Shown here one piece after another: positions 16,601 through 24,434 of a DNA stretch of 64,000 bases. Both the position numbers and the translations under genes were made by a program. The notes beneath the pieces were generated by a model. That model saw only the letters and a list, made by a program, of their open reading frames with translations, did no database searches and had not been told where the DNA came from. This DNA is from Amycolatopsis rifamycinica (lineage in GTDB: Bacteria; Actinomycetota; Actinomycetes; Mycobacteriales; Pseudonocardiaceae), in NCBI RefSeq assembly GCF_000695625.1, contig NZ_JMQI01000041.1, forward strand, positions 79,002 to 143,001, given 5' to 3'. Each line of letters opens with the position of its first letter. Position 1 is the first letter of the stretch.

Positions 16601-17668
16601 TCAGCGTGCGGTCAACGTCAGGGCGAACGTGTTCCCGCCGCCCTGGACCAGCGAACTCAGGTACGCGGTCAACGCGCCGCAGCCGGTCAGCGGCGGGATC
16701 GTGTACGTCCCCGTGACCGGGCCGCCCGTCGCCAAGGCGAACCCGCCGCCGGTCCGCAGGTCGACCGGGACCGGCGCGCTCGCCCGGCAGCCCGCGTCGG
16801 CGACCGGCAGCCCGAAGAGCGTCACCTGCGGAAAAGCCAGTGCGAACGCCGAGTGGGCGGCGAACCCGCCGTCGCCGAGTTCGCCGGTCTGCGGCCCGTC
16901 CGGGGTGAACTGCAGCTCCGCGTGGCCGGGTACGAACCCGAAGGCCTTGAAGTCCGCGCCGGTCCGGTCGAACGCCGTGGCGAACTCCGGGCCCGCGGCG
17001 AACGACCCGGTGAGCGGGGCGGTCGCTCCCAGCGTCTTCAGCGCTGTCGACCCCGCCACGGCGTAGCGGTGCTGGGTCGGCGCACTGCCGAGGTCGAAGC
17101 TCAGCAGCACCGGGTCCTGACCGGGGTCGAGCGTGCAGTCCGAGGTGAACGACCCGAGCCCGGTGAACGAGCCGTCCGCCTTCTTCGGCGTCAGGCGGGT
17201 GCTGAAGCCGCCGATCGTCAGCGTGGTCCGCCCGGCGTTCGGCAGCCGCACCGGCGGGACCGAACCGGACGCCTGCGTGGTGAACGCGCCCGAGGCCGGC
17301 AGCGCCGTCTTCGCCACCGTCAGCGGCAGGCTCAGTGGCAGCGTCAGCGAGCCGTTGGCCAGCGTCACCCCTGCGGACGCCGTCCCTTCGATGCTCGCCG
17401 CGCCGACCAGGGCCAGGCCGCGGGTGGACTTGTCCGGCACGGTCACCGAGACCGCGAGGTCCCCGGTCGTGAACGTGCCGCCCGGCGCGGACGGCACCTC
17501 GAACGCCGCCTGGATCCGCACGTCGAGCTGCTGCAGGCCGATCAGCGGGAACGGGCAGGTGAAGCTGAGCCGCTTGTCCACCGGCGTCGACGCCTCGGCG
17601 GCGGGGACGGCGAGCGGCAGCACCAGGCAGGCGAGGCCCGCGGCGAGCAGCGACCGGGCTTTCGGCAC
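16601..17668 (-). CDS. Secreted DUF6801-like protein, paralog 1
   Basis: 355 aa, GTG start at 17668 after AAGGGAA. Signal peptide MPKARSLLAAGLACLVLPLA to AEAS. The mature protein opens with the family's SFTCPFPLIGLQQLDVRIQ block and contains two related beta-rich halves separated by a short linker (DPGQDPVLLSFDLG). The C-terminal half repeats motifs shared with the other two paralogs (GPQTGELGDGGFAAH, VTLFGLPV, ALTAYLSSLVQGGGNTFALTL). It looks like a cell-surface or wall protein with duplicated lipid- or sterol-free beta sandwiches; its function is unknown. I recall the family as DUF6801 but cannot confirm it here. Confidence 0.75.
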   Translation of the reverse strand: MPKARSLLAAGLACLVLPLAVPAAEASTPVDKRLSFTCPFPLIGLQQLDVRIQAAFEVPSAPGGTFTTGDLAVSVTVPDKSTRGLALVGAASIEGTASAGVTLANGSLTLPLSLPLTVAKTALPASGAFTTQASGSVPPVRLPNAGRTTLTIGGFSTRLTPKKADGSFTGLGSFTSDCTLDPGQDPVLLSFDLGSAPTQHRYAVAGSTALKTLGATAPLTGSFAAGPEFATAFDRTGADFKAFGFVPGHAELQFTPDGPQTGELGDGGFAAHSAFALAFPQVTLFGLPVADAGCRASAPVPVDLRTGGGFALATGGPVTGTYTIPPLTGCGALTAYLSSLVQGGGNTFALTLTAR

Positions 17669-17741
17669 GGGCGTTCCCTTCTCGGTGTTCTCCGGCGTGG
17701 CACCGGCCCCCGCCGCGGCGCGGCGGGGGCCGGCAGATCGG

Positions 17742-18971
17742 TCACTTCTTGGCGAGCACGAGCTCCAGGGAGTTGCCGTCGCTCTTGGCGAACCCGCTGA
17801 CGATGTCGTTGAACGAGCCGCAGTTCTGCAGCGCCGACAGCGAGTAGGTGCCCGACAGCTTGCCGCCCTTGAGCAGGTCGAAGTCGGGGCCGGTGGTCAT
17901 CTCGCTGGTCGACGGGCTGACCGTGCCGCACTTCGGGTCGGTGCTGATCGGGATGCCGAACAGGGTGACCTTGGTGAGGAACGTGTCGAACTTGATGTGC
18001 GCCTTGAAGCCGGTGCCCACCAGCTCACCGGTCTGCGGGCCGTTCTGCACGACCTTGACGTCCGAGCTGCCCTGCAGGAAGCCGAACAGCTTGAAGTCGG
18101 TGTGCGTCGGGTTCAGCTGCAGGTTCCCGGTGAACGTCTTGGCCGACAGGTTGACGTCGGCGTCGAACGAGCCGGTGATCGGCGCGGTGCTGCCGAGCGA
18201 CTTCAGCGCGGTCTGCCCGGTGATGCCGAAGGAGTACTTGATGCCCCCGCCCGGCGGCGTGGTCGTGGGCGGGGTCGTCACCGGCGGCGTGGTCGTCGGC
18301 GGGGTCGTCACCGGCGGGGTGGCGGTCGGCGGGGTCGTCGTCCCGCCACCGCCGTTGATGGTGATCGTGGCGAGCGTGTTGTTCTGGCCGCTGTCCTGCG
18401 TGCAGGGCGCGTCGATCGTGCCGTCCGGGGTGATGCCGGTGACCGAGCCGTCGGCCTTGCGCGGGGTGACCTTGAGGTTCAGGTCGCCCACGGTGATCTT
18501 CGCCTGGCCGGCCTGGGTGAACGTCAGCGACGGCGTCTTGCCGGCGGCGTTGATGTTCATCTCACCGGACGCCGGGATGTTCGTCTTGTCCAGCGTGATC
18601 GGCACGCTGACCGGCAGGTTGAGGCTCGGCGCCGCGACGGTGGCGGCGGCGGTGGCGGTGCCTTCCAGCGTGGTGGCGCCGATCAGGCTCAGGCCGCTGA
18701 CGGTGTCCGCGTTGATGGTGGACACGGCCTTGATGTCGAACGCACCGGTCGCCTGCCCGGTGTTCACCGTGGTCGGCAGATCGGTGTTGATCACCACCTT
18801 CAGCGACTGCGAACCCACCAGCGGGAAGGTGCAGTGGTAGTTCAGCGTCAGCGAAATCGGGTCGGCGGCGCTGGCCTGCGCCCCGACGACGAGCGCGGTG
18901 GCGATGAGCCCGGCCGCACCCGCGACCGCGGCGGCCGCGACCGTCTTCTTCTTGCCTCTTGGGTGACTCAC
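17742..18971 (-). CDS. Secreted DUF6801-like protein, paralog 2
   Basis: 409 aa from the GTG at 18971, preceded by GGAAGGA. Signal peptide with KKK n-region (SHPRGKKKTVAAAAVAGAAG). N-terminal domain with LTLNYHCTFPLVGSQSLKVV; then a linker of TPPVTTPPTTTPPVTTPPTT repeats; then the second domain (GPQTGELVGTGFKAHI, VTLFGIPI, FAKSDGNSLELVL). Its organisation is the same as that of the paralogs at 16601 and 42242. It lies 74 bp upstream of paralog 1 on the same strand, so the two probably form an operon. An upstream 6-bp inverted repeat (GTATCA acag TGATAC, 18986-19001) might be an operator. Confidence 0.78.
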   Translation of the reverse strand: MSHPRGKKKTVAAAAVAGAAGLIATALVVGAQASAADPISLTLNYHCTFPLVGSQSLKVVINTDLPTTVNTGQATGAFDIKAVSTINADTVSGLSLIGATTLEGTATAAATVAAPSLNLPVSVPITLDKTNIPASGEMNINAAGKTPSLTFTQAGQAKITVGDLNLKVTPRKADGSVTGITPDGTIDAPCTQDSGQNNTLATITINGGGGTTTPPTATPPVTTPPTTTPPVTTPPTTTPPGGGIKYSFGITGQTALKSLGSTAPITGSFDADVNLSAKTFTGNLQLNPTHTDFKLFGFLQGSSDVKVVQNGPQTGELVGTGFKAHIKFDTFLTKVTLFGIPISTDPKCGTVSPSTSEMTTGPDFDLLKGGKLSGTYSLSALQNCGSFNDIVSGFAKSDGNSLELVLAKK

Positions 18972-19304
18972 GATGGTCCTTCCGTGTATCAACAGTGATA
19001 CGAAACGGCGGAGCGTTCCCTGGAAATGACCGTCCGGAAATCGCTACCGAACGGTAAGCTAACGAGCGGAACGGGCACCGATCAAGGCCTTCCTGTAAAA
19101 AGGTCACCGCGACACCGCAAATTGTCACACCAGCACGCCAACCCGACCGGATTCCTAGCAGGCCTGGGAAGGTTTCCCCAGCCCGGAGCCACCTTCGAAC
19201 CGCTGACACGTGTGACAAATCCGGGCGCCGGAATGTTGACGCACGTGCCAACCAGTCATTCTCTTCTTGCTCGCGCGCGAGCGTGGCGCGTAGCTTCGAA
19301 ACCC
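18972..19304. promoter_or_regulatory. Divergent intergenic region
   Basis: 333 bp between the secreted paralog 2 (minus) and the lipoprotein gene (plus). It is visibly less GC-rich than the genes. It holds the GTATCA/TGATAC inverted repeat (18986-19001) and a TTGTCAC sequence near 19122. No reading frame in it has convincing codon usage or a ribosome site, so I take it as promoter DNA for both genes. Confidence 0.5.
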
Positions 19305-19868
19305 ATGAAAAGAATGCACAGCGCGGTGCTCGCGATGTCGGCGGCCGCCCTTCTGTCGTGCGCCGCGTGCGCTTCGGACACCCCGGCCGACCCGGGACGG
19401 CACGCCGACCCCGCGGCGCTCGCCTGGGCCGACAAGGTGTGCACCGGCGTGGCCACGGGCTCGGCGAAGCTCTCGCAACCGCCCGCCGTCGACGACGCCG
19501 ACCCGGTGAAGACCCGGGCCGCGATGGTGGACTTCCTGGGCCGCCTCGGTTCCGCACTCGAGGACATGGCGGGCGGCCTGCACACGGCCGGCGTCCCCCC
19601 GGTCCCGGATGGACAGTCCATTGTGGACAAGGCCACCGGCAACCTGACCGAGACGAAAACCAAGCTCGCCGAGACCAAGGCCAAGATGGAGCAGGCGAAG
19701 GTGACCGACCAGGCCAGCCTGCGCCAGGTCATCTCCGAAGCCGACGCCACGATGGGCGAGCTGGCCGATCCCGAGGGCCCGATCAAGGACCTCAAGGCCA
19801 ATCCGGAGCTCGACCTGGCCTTCGGCGAGTCCGCGACCTGCAAGCGCGTCTACGGGACCGGCGCGTGA
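19305..19868 (+). CDS. Putative lipoprotein
   Basis: 187 aa; the ATG at 19305 gives a short basic start (MKRM) followed by a hydrophobic core and a lipobox-like LSCAAC around residue 17. The mature part is helical and Lys/Glu/Ala-rich, with a central amphipathic helix (TETKTKLAETKAKMEQAKV). Two Cys (KVCTGVA and TCKRVY) probably form a disulfide joining the two ends of the helical bundle. Its GTG-overlapping stop couples it to the downstream secreted lipase, so it may act as a lipase chaperone or surface tether; that is inference from context only. Confidence 0.75.
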   Translation: MKRMHSAVLAMSAAALLSCAACASDTPADPGRHADPAALAWADKVCTGVATGSAKLSQPPAVDDADPVKTRAAMVDFLGRLGSALEDMAGGLHTAGVPPVPDGQSIVDKATGNLTETKTKLAETKAKMEQAKVTDQASLRQVISEADATMGELADPEGPIKDLKANPELDLAFGESATCKRVYGTGA

Positions 19869-21055
19869 CCGCCCGCCGCGTGCTCGCCGCGCTGGTGGCA
19901 CTGGTCCTCACCGCGGCCTTCGCGCCCGCGGCCGCCGCCGCACCCGCGCCCGATCCCGGTCCCGCCGACGACTCGTTCTACACGCCGCCGTCGCCGCTGC
20001 CCGCCGGCCGGCCGGGTGACGTCATCCGCTGGCGGCCGTCGAACGCCGGCCCGCGCAAGGCGTCGGTCGACGCGTGGCAGGTGATGTACCTGTCGACCGA
20101 CGCGCTCGGCCGGCCCGACGCCGTCACCGGCACGGTGCTGGTGCCGAAGAACGCCGACCGCGCCACGGCGCCGATCGTCGCGTTCGCCCCGGGCACGCAC
20201 GGCCCGGCGTTCGCCTGCACGCCGTCGAAGATGCTCGGCATCGGCGCCTTCTACGAGCAGCCCGGCCTCGACGACCTGCTCGACGCGGGGTACGCCGTCG
20301 CCGTCCCGGACTACGAGGGCTACCAGAGCACGCCGAAGACGACGTACGTCGTGGGCCGGTCCGAAGGGCCCGCGGTGATCGACGCCGTCCGCGCGGCGCA
20401 GCGGCTCGGCGCGGCCGGGCTCTCGACGTCGGCGAAGGTCGTCTTCCGCGGGTACTCCCAGGGTGGCGGCGCCGCGGTGTGGGCGGGTGAGCTGCAGCCG
20501 TCGTACGCGCCGGAGCTGAACCTCGTCGGCGTCGCGGCCGGCGGCGTGCCGGCCGACCTGGTCCAGGTGACGCTGCAGCTCGACGGCAAGTTCGGCTTCG
20601 GCGTGTTCGCCTACGCGCTGCTCGGCCTCGACCAGGCGTATCCGGAGCTGCAGCTCGACTCGTTCCTCAGCGACAACGGCCGCGCGAAGCTGGCCGAGAT
20701 GAAGCAGAGCGCGTGCACGTTCGAGCTGCTCACGACGTACGCGAACCAGAAGATCGCGGACTACACGACCGGCCCGGGCTACATCAAGCCCGCGTGGGTG
20801 GCGCGGCTGACCGAGAACAAGCTCGGCGGGACCCCGCCGCGGGTGCCGGTGTTCCTCTACCACGCGACCGGCGACCAGCTGGTGCAGTTCGCGCAGGCCG
20901 ACAGCCTGCACAAGACTTACTGCGCGGCCGGGGTCCAGGAGACGTGGAAGACCTACGACACCGACCACATCACGCTGGTCTACACCGGCAACGCCGACGT
21001 CCTGGCCTTCGTGAAGGACCGGATCGCCGGGAAGCCGGCCACGGCGAACTGCTGA
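19865..21055 (+). CDS. Secreted lipase (LIP family)
   Basis: 396 aa, GTG start at 19865 overlapping the TGA of the lipoprotein gene. Signal peptide ARRVLAALVALVLTAAFAPA. This is the secretory-lipase family of alpha/beta hydrolases: FAPGTHGPAFACTPSK oxyanion region, GYSQGGGAAVWAG nucleophile elbow (Ser of GYSQGG), acid around HATGDQLVQFAQAD and C-terminal His in DTDHITLVY. Cys residues (ACTPSK, SACTFELL, KTYCAAG, TANC) suggest two disulfides. The typical role is hydrolysis of acylglycerols or esters outside the cell. Its stop abuts the stop of the convergent gene at 21056. Confidence 0.9.
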   Translation: MTARRVLAALVALVLTAAFAPAAAAAPAPDPGPADDSFYTPPSPLPAGRPGDVIRWRPSNAGPRKASVDAWQVMYLSTDALGRPDAVTGTVLVPKNADRATAPIVAFAPGTHGPAFACTPSKMLGIGAFYEQPGLDDLLDAGYAVAVPDYEGYQSTPKTTYVVGRSEGPAVIDAVRAAQRLGAAGLSTSAKVVFRGYSQGGGAAVWAGELQPSYAPELNLVGVAAGGVPADLVQVTLQLDGKFGFGVFAYALLGLDQAYPELQLDSFLSDNGRAKLAEMKQSACTFELLTTYANQKIADYTTGPGYIKPAWVARLTENKLGGTPPRVPVFLYHATGDQLVQFAQADSLHKTYCAAGVQETWKTYDTDHITLVYTGNADVLAFVKDRIAGKPATANC

Positions 21056-21664
21056 TCAGCGGTTCCGGCCGCCGTGGGGGTGCTGCTGCCACGAGCTGAT
21101 CACCGAGCTGACGTACTCGCGCCACTGCTCCTCCGGCGACTCCGGGGTCGGCGTCGGCTCGGCCCGCGCGGGCTTGCGGCCCGCGCCGGCCGGGGCGCTG
21201 GTGGTCTCGGCGGTCGAGTGCCGGACCTCGGCGGTGAGCGGGGGTGGCGCGGCGGAGGCGCTCATGGTCTCCACGGCTTCGCTGGAGGCCGGCGGCACGA
21301 CCGGGGCGGGCGCGCCGGGCGGCGGCACGGCGGTCCCGCCCACCTGGTGCGGCTGGAGCAGCACGACGGCGGCCAGCCCGAGCCCGACGGCCGCGCCCGC
21401 GGCGAGGACGTACGGCTTGGCGCGGCGGGCCGGTCCGGCGGGCGGCGCGTCCTGGGGACGGTCGTCTCCGGCCGGTTCGTCGCCCGCGGCCAGCTCGGCG
21501 TCGAGCACGGCCAGCGGATCGTGGGCGGGTTCGGGCTCGGTGGCCGCCGCCTCTTCGGCGAGCTTCGCGTCGAGTTCACCGCGGATCAGCAGCGGCTTCG
21601 TCTGCGAAAGGTTCACCAGTTCGGCGACCGAGGGGAGTTCGCCCTCACCGCCCGTGCGTGCCAT
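21056..21664 (-). CDS. Single-pass membrane protein with disordered flanks, unknown
   Basis: 202 aa; ATG at 21664 behind GGTGGAGG. The N-terminal cytoplasmic part (about 1-80) is acidic with a conserved-looking opening (GELPSVAELVNLSQTKPLLIRGELDAK). A TM helix (YVLAAGAAVGLGLAAVVLL) is followed by a Pro/Ala/Thr-rich outside region ending EQWREYVSSVISSWQQHPHG. Anti-sigma-factor-like topology is possible but there is no zinc-binding motif. Divergent from the GtrA-like gene, the starts being 39 bp apart. Confidence 0.65.
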   Translation of the reverse strand: MARTGGEGELPSVAELVNLSQTKPLLIRGELDAKLAEEAAATEPEPAHDPLAVLDAELAAGDEPAGDDRPQDAPPAGPARRAKPYVLAAGAAVGLGLAAVVLLQPHQVGGTAVPPPGAPAPVVPPASSEAVETMSASAAPPPLTAEVRHSTAETTSAPAGAGRKPARAEPTPTPESPEEQWREYVSSVISSWQQHPHGGRNR

Positions 21665-21703
21665 CGAAAACCTCCACCCTGTCCGGCGTCACCTGGAGGA
21701 ACC

Positions 21704-22234
21704 ATGCCCGAGCCGCGAGAGCTGCTCCGCTTCGCCGTCGTCGGCTTGGCCGCGTACGGGGTCACCCTACTGGGCGACTACAGCCTGAAGCTCACCGTGT
21801 TCCGTGAGAAGCCGGTGACGGCCCTCGCGATCGCCACGATCGCCTCGACGGCGTTCGCGTACCTGCTGTCCCGCCGCTGGTCGTTCGCGACGCGCGGCGG
21901 CCACGGGCGGCTGCGCGAAGCGACGCTCTTCTTCGCGGTCAACGCGGGCGCGGTCGCGGTGAACCTGCTGCCGCCGCTGGTGTCGCGGTACGTCCTGCAC
22001 CTGTCGGTGCCGCACGTCGGCTACCTGACGCAGGAGATCGCGGACTTCGTCGCCGGGATGCTGCTGGGCACCCTGGCCGGCACGGCGTTCCGCTGGTTCG
22101 GCTACCGGCGGTGGGTGTTCCCGTCAGCGCCACCAGTTGGCGTCGCCGAGGGTGACGAAGCCGAGCTTCTCGTAGAGCGGCCGCCCGGAGCGCGAAGCGG
22201 TCAGCGTGACGGGCAGGTCGTCGAAGTGCCGTAG
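21704..22234 (+). CDS. GtrA-like membrane protein
   Basis: 176 aa from the ATG at 21704 (ribosome site TGGAGGA). Four TM helices in the GtrA pattern: LLRFAVVGLAAYGVTLLGDY, ALAIATIASTAFAYLLSRRWSF, ATLFFAVNAGAVAVNLLPPL and VAGMLLGTLAGTAFRWFGYRRWVF. GtrA-family proteins are proposed to flip polyprenyl-linked sugars for cell-envelope glycans. The conserved W(S/V)F motifs after helices 2 and 4 are present. The last 35 residues are not family-like, because the frame runs 111 bp into the convergent GNAT gene; the functional end may be about residue 140. Confidence 0.78.
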   Translation: MPEPRELLRFAVVGLAAYGVTLLGDYSLKLTVFREKPVTALAIATIASTAFAYLLSRRWSFATRGGHGRLREATLFFAVNAGAVAVNLLPPLVSRYVLHLSVPHVGYLTQEIADFVAGMLLGTLAGTAFRWFGYRRWVFPSAPPVGVAEGDEAELLVERPPGARSGQRDGQVVEVP

Positions 22235-22834
22235 CACCGCGTGCATCAGCGCCCGCCCGACGCCCTTCGAGCGGTGCTCGGGCCGGGTGGTCACCCAGTA
22301 GACGCCGCCGACACCGCCGTGGGCCATGGTGAGGCAGGCGCCCTGGGTGCCCTTGCGGAAGAACGCGGTGGACCGGTCGAGCAGCTCGGGCGGGAAGACG
22401 GTGCCGGGGAGGTAGGGCTGGTACTCCTCCAGCGGAAAGCCGTGCACGACGAGCTCTTCGGCCACGGCCAGCTCGGCGGGGGTTCCGACGCGCTCGACGC
22501 CCTCCGGCGCGGCCACCGGGCCGGGCTCGCGGGCCAGCACCGGCAGCTGCCCGGCGGTCATTCCCAGATCGGCCAGGTCGAGCACCTGGAACGGGTCTTC
22601 GACGACGACGGTCCGGCCCTCGTTCCGGCGCTGCCGGGCGAGTTCGGTCAGCTCTTCGACGGCGGCGTCGCCGGGGGTGGCGGTCCGCAGCATGATCCGG
22701 TACCGGCGCCCGTCGATCACGGTGAAGGCGAAGTGGTCGAAGGCCTGGTCACCGCGCGCGCGGGCGAGGACGGTCCACATGGCGGCGGCGTTGTCGGCGG
22801 CCTGCCGCAGCCGCTCGGCGAGCAATCCGGTCAT
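22124..22834 (-). CDS. GNAT-family N-acetyltransferase
   Basis: 236 aa from the ATG at 22834 (MTGLLAERLRQAADNAAAMW); GTG 22903 and ATG 22876 are in-frame alternatives, none with a good ribosome site. The C-terminal GNAT domain has the acetyl-CoA pyrophosphate loop in RPEHRSKGVGRALMHAVLRH and the terminal PLYEKLGFVTLGD strand. The N-terminal 100 residues are a separate helical domain of the kind seen in two-domain actinobacterial GNATs. The acceptor substrate is unknown. The 3' end overlaps the GtrA-like gene. Confidence 0.83.
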   Translation of the reverse strand: MTGLLAERLRQAADNAAAMWTVLARARGDQAFDHFAFTVIDGRRYRIMLRTATPGDAAVEELTELARQRRNEGRTVVVEDPFQVLDLADLGMTAGQLPVLAREPGPVAAPEGVERVGTPAELAVAEELVVHGFPLEEYQPYLPGTVFPPELLDRSTAFFRKGTQGACLTMAHGGVGGVYWVTTRPEHRSKGVGRALMHAVLRHFDDLPVTLTASRSGRPLYEKLGFVTLGDANWWR

Positions 22835-22915
22835 ACCGGGGCAGCCTAGAGCCGCAGCGGGCACCGGCCGGGCCATTTCCGGAGTCGGGGTCGGCTCGGT
22901 CACGCGTACTCAGGC

Positions 22916-23041
22916 GGACGACACACGTGCCTGAACGGACGACACGCGTGCTTGAAGGGACGACACACGTACCCCGGTGGACGACACGCGTGCCTGGGCG
23001 GACGACACGCGTGCTTGCGCGGACGACACGCGTGGCTGGGG
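22916..23041. repeat. Array 1: six tandem 21-bp repeats with an ACACGCGTG core
   Basis: Six units of exactly 21 bp start at 22916, 22937, 22958, 22979, 23000 and 23021, each opening GGACGACAC(G/A)CGT. A degenerate unit may precede (22900 on, TCACGCGTACTCAGG) and another may follow. They fill the gap between the 5' side of the GNAT gene and the stop of the regulator gene at 23046, immediately 3' of the latter. The core CACGCGTG is palindromic. The same 21-bp period occurs in the arrays at 29.8 kb and 45.8 kb. Confidence 0.88.
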
Positions 23042-23045
23042 TCGG

Positions 23046-24242
23046 TCAGGCGTGGTTGGGTAGCGCGCGTTCCGCCAGCAGGGCCAGCTCCAGCCGCAGG
23101 CGCTCGGACGGGTCGTCCAGCTTGTCGCCGAACAGCTCGGCCAGCTTCTTGAGCCGCGCGCGGATCGTCTGCGGGTGCAGGTCGAGCAACCGGCCCAGCT
23201 CCGGCGCGCTCCCGCGGGTCCGGACCAGGGCCAGCAGCGTTTCGGCCAGCTGCTCGCGGCGGCGGCCCGACAGCCCGGACAGCGGCTCCAGCGTCGTCGT
23301 CGCGAGCTGGGTGACCAGGAACTCGTCCGCGAGCAGCAGCAGCGTCGTCACGTGGTCGCGGCACCAGATCACCGGGCCCGGCGCGTCGAGGAGGCCGCGG
23401 GCGGCCAGGTCGGCCGCGCGGCGGGCGACGCGGAAGGACTCGGGTGCCTCGGACGGCGGGACCAGCGGGCCGACCGCCGCCGTCCAGCCCGGGGGCAGGG
23501 CCGTCAGGCCGATCAGGTCCACGTCCGGGGCCGGGGTCAGCGCCGCCGGCGGGTCGCCCGCCGGGTCGGCCGGGACGTGCTCCGGCAGCAGATCGGCCGG
23601 GAACTCCGGGGCGCCCGGCAGCGCGCGGAACGCGACCGCCGCCACCCGTTCGGGCACGGGCAGCCCCGACGCGGCGACGAGACCGTCCACCTCGGCCGGG
23701 GTGCGGCCGCCGAGCAGCGCGCGCAGCAGGCGGCGGTGCCGCTCGCCGGTGCCGGACACCGCGGCCTCCGCGGCGCTGTACCCCTCCACGACCGCCGCCA
23801 TCGACGTCTCGACGTCGGCGAACATCCCCTCGGCGGCGCCGTACAGGACGTCACCGGACAGCCCCGCTTCCCGCGCGATGTCGGCGATCCACCGCCAGGT
23901 GACCCGGCTCGACACGCGCACGGCCGCCTGCACGGCTTCGCGGCTGAGGCCACTGTGGAACGCGTCGCGCCCGTGGCCGCGGAACTCCGCGAGCCGGTCC
24001 GCCTGCCACAGCGCGGGCGTGCCGACGCGGTCGACGTCCCGCTCGATCCCGCGCCGCGTCAGCTCGATCGCGGTCGCGCGGCCGGGACCGCCGTCGAATC
24101 TCGTGGAATAATCCGGAATCTCGGCGGCGATCGCGTCGACGCAGGCCCGGGCGATCTCCGGGATCCGCGGGCGCACCGCGTCGCCGAGCTCGCGCGGCAG
24201 CCGCGACCACACGGAACCGTCCGAGGCAGCGGAAGCGCGCAT
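23046..24242 (-). CDS. PucR/CdaR-type transcriptional regulator 1
   Basis: 398 aa, ATG at 24242. The N-terminal helical sensor region (about 1-170) contains WSRLPRELGDAVRPRIPEIA and the family block AAEGMFADVETSMAAVVEGY. A central domain is followed by the C-terminal PucR-type helix-turn-helix (RGSAPELGRLLDLHPQTIRARLKKLAEL, about 340-385). It is divergently transcribed from a paralog starting at 24435 and shares its layout with those at 27225 and 28607. The ligand is unknown; PucR-family members usually sense small metabolites. It is the most divergent of the four in the sensor block. Confidence 0.85.
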   Translation of the reverse strand: MRASAASDGSVWSRLPRELGDAVRPRIPEIARACVDAIAAEIPDYSTRFDGGPGRATAIELTRRGIERDVDRVGTPALWQADRLAEFRGHGRDAFHSGLSREAVQAAVRVSSRVTWRWIADIAREAGLSGDVLYGAAEGMFADVETSMAAVVEGYSAAEAAVSGTGERHRRLLRALLGGRTPAEVDGLVAASGLPVPERVAAVAFRALPGAPEFPADLLPEHVPADPAGDPPAALTPAPDVDLIGLTALPPGWTAAVGPLVPPSEAPESFRVARRAADLAARGLLDAPGPVIWCRDHVTTLLLLADEFLVTQLATTTLEPLSGLSGRRREQLAETLLALVRTRGSAPELGRLLDLHPQTIRARLKKLAELFGDKLDDPSERLRLELALLAERALPNHA

Positions 24243-24319
24243 GGGGAATTCAGTCCTCCACTTAGGAATTGGCGCCTCGGAAATGACCCCCGGCAGCTGA
24301 CACGGAGCGTAGAACGCGC

Positions 24320-24344
24320 ACCCGTCCGTGTCAAAAGGACGGGT
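24320..24344. promoter_or_regulatory. Inverted repeat in a divergent regulator promoter region
   Basis: ACCCGTCC (24320-24327) and GGACGGGT (24337-24344) form a perfect 8-bp inverted repeat with a 9-nt spacer, midway between two divergently transcribed PucR/CdaR-type genes. It is a candidate operator for one or both regulators; no promoter hexamers are clear. Confidence 0.45.
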
Positions 24345-24434
24345 CGGCGTCACCTTTTCCGGGAACCGATCGTTGATTCTTGCGTGACACACGCGTCGGA
24401 TACGCTCGGCGCACACGCACTCGAAGGGGGATTG

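Noticed and set aside
22916..23041. CRISPR array
   Set aside because: Units are contiguous 21-mers with no spacers, and there are no cas genes.
22900..23364. Minus-strand frame with HACRPPR-like heptapeptide repeats, possibly a novel repeat peptide
   Set aside because: The repeats come from the 21-bp DNA array. The frame overlaps the 3' end of a well-supported regulator gene on the same strand and has no ribosome site.
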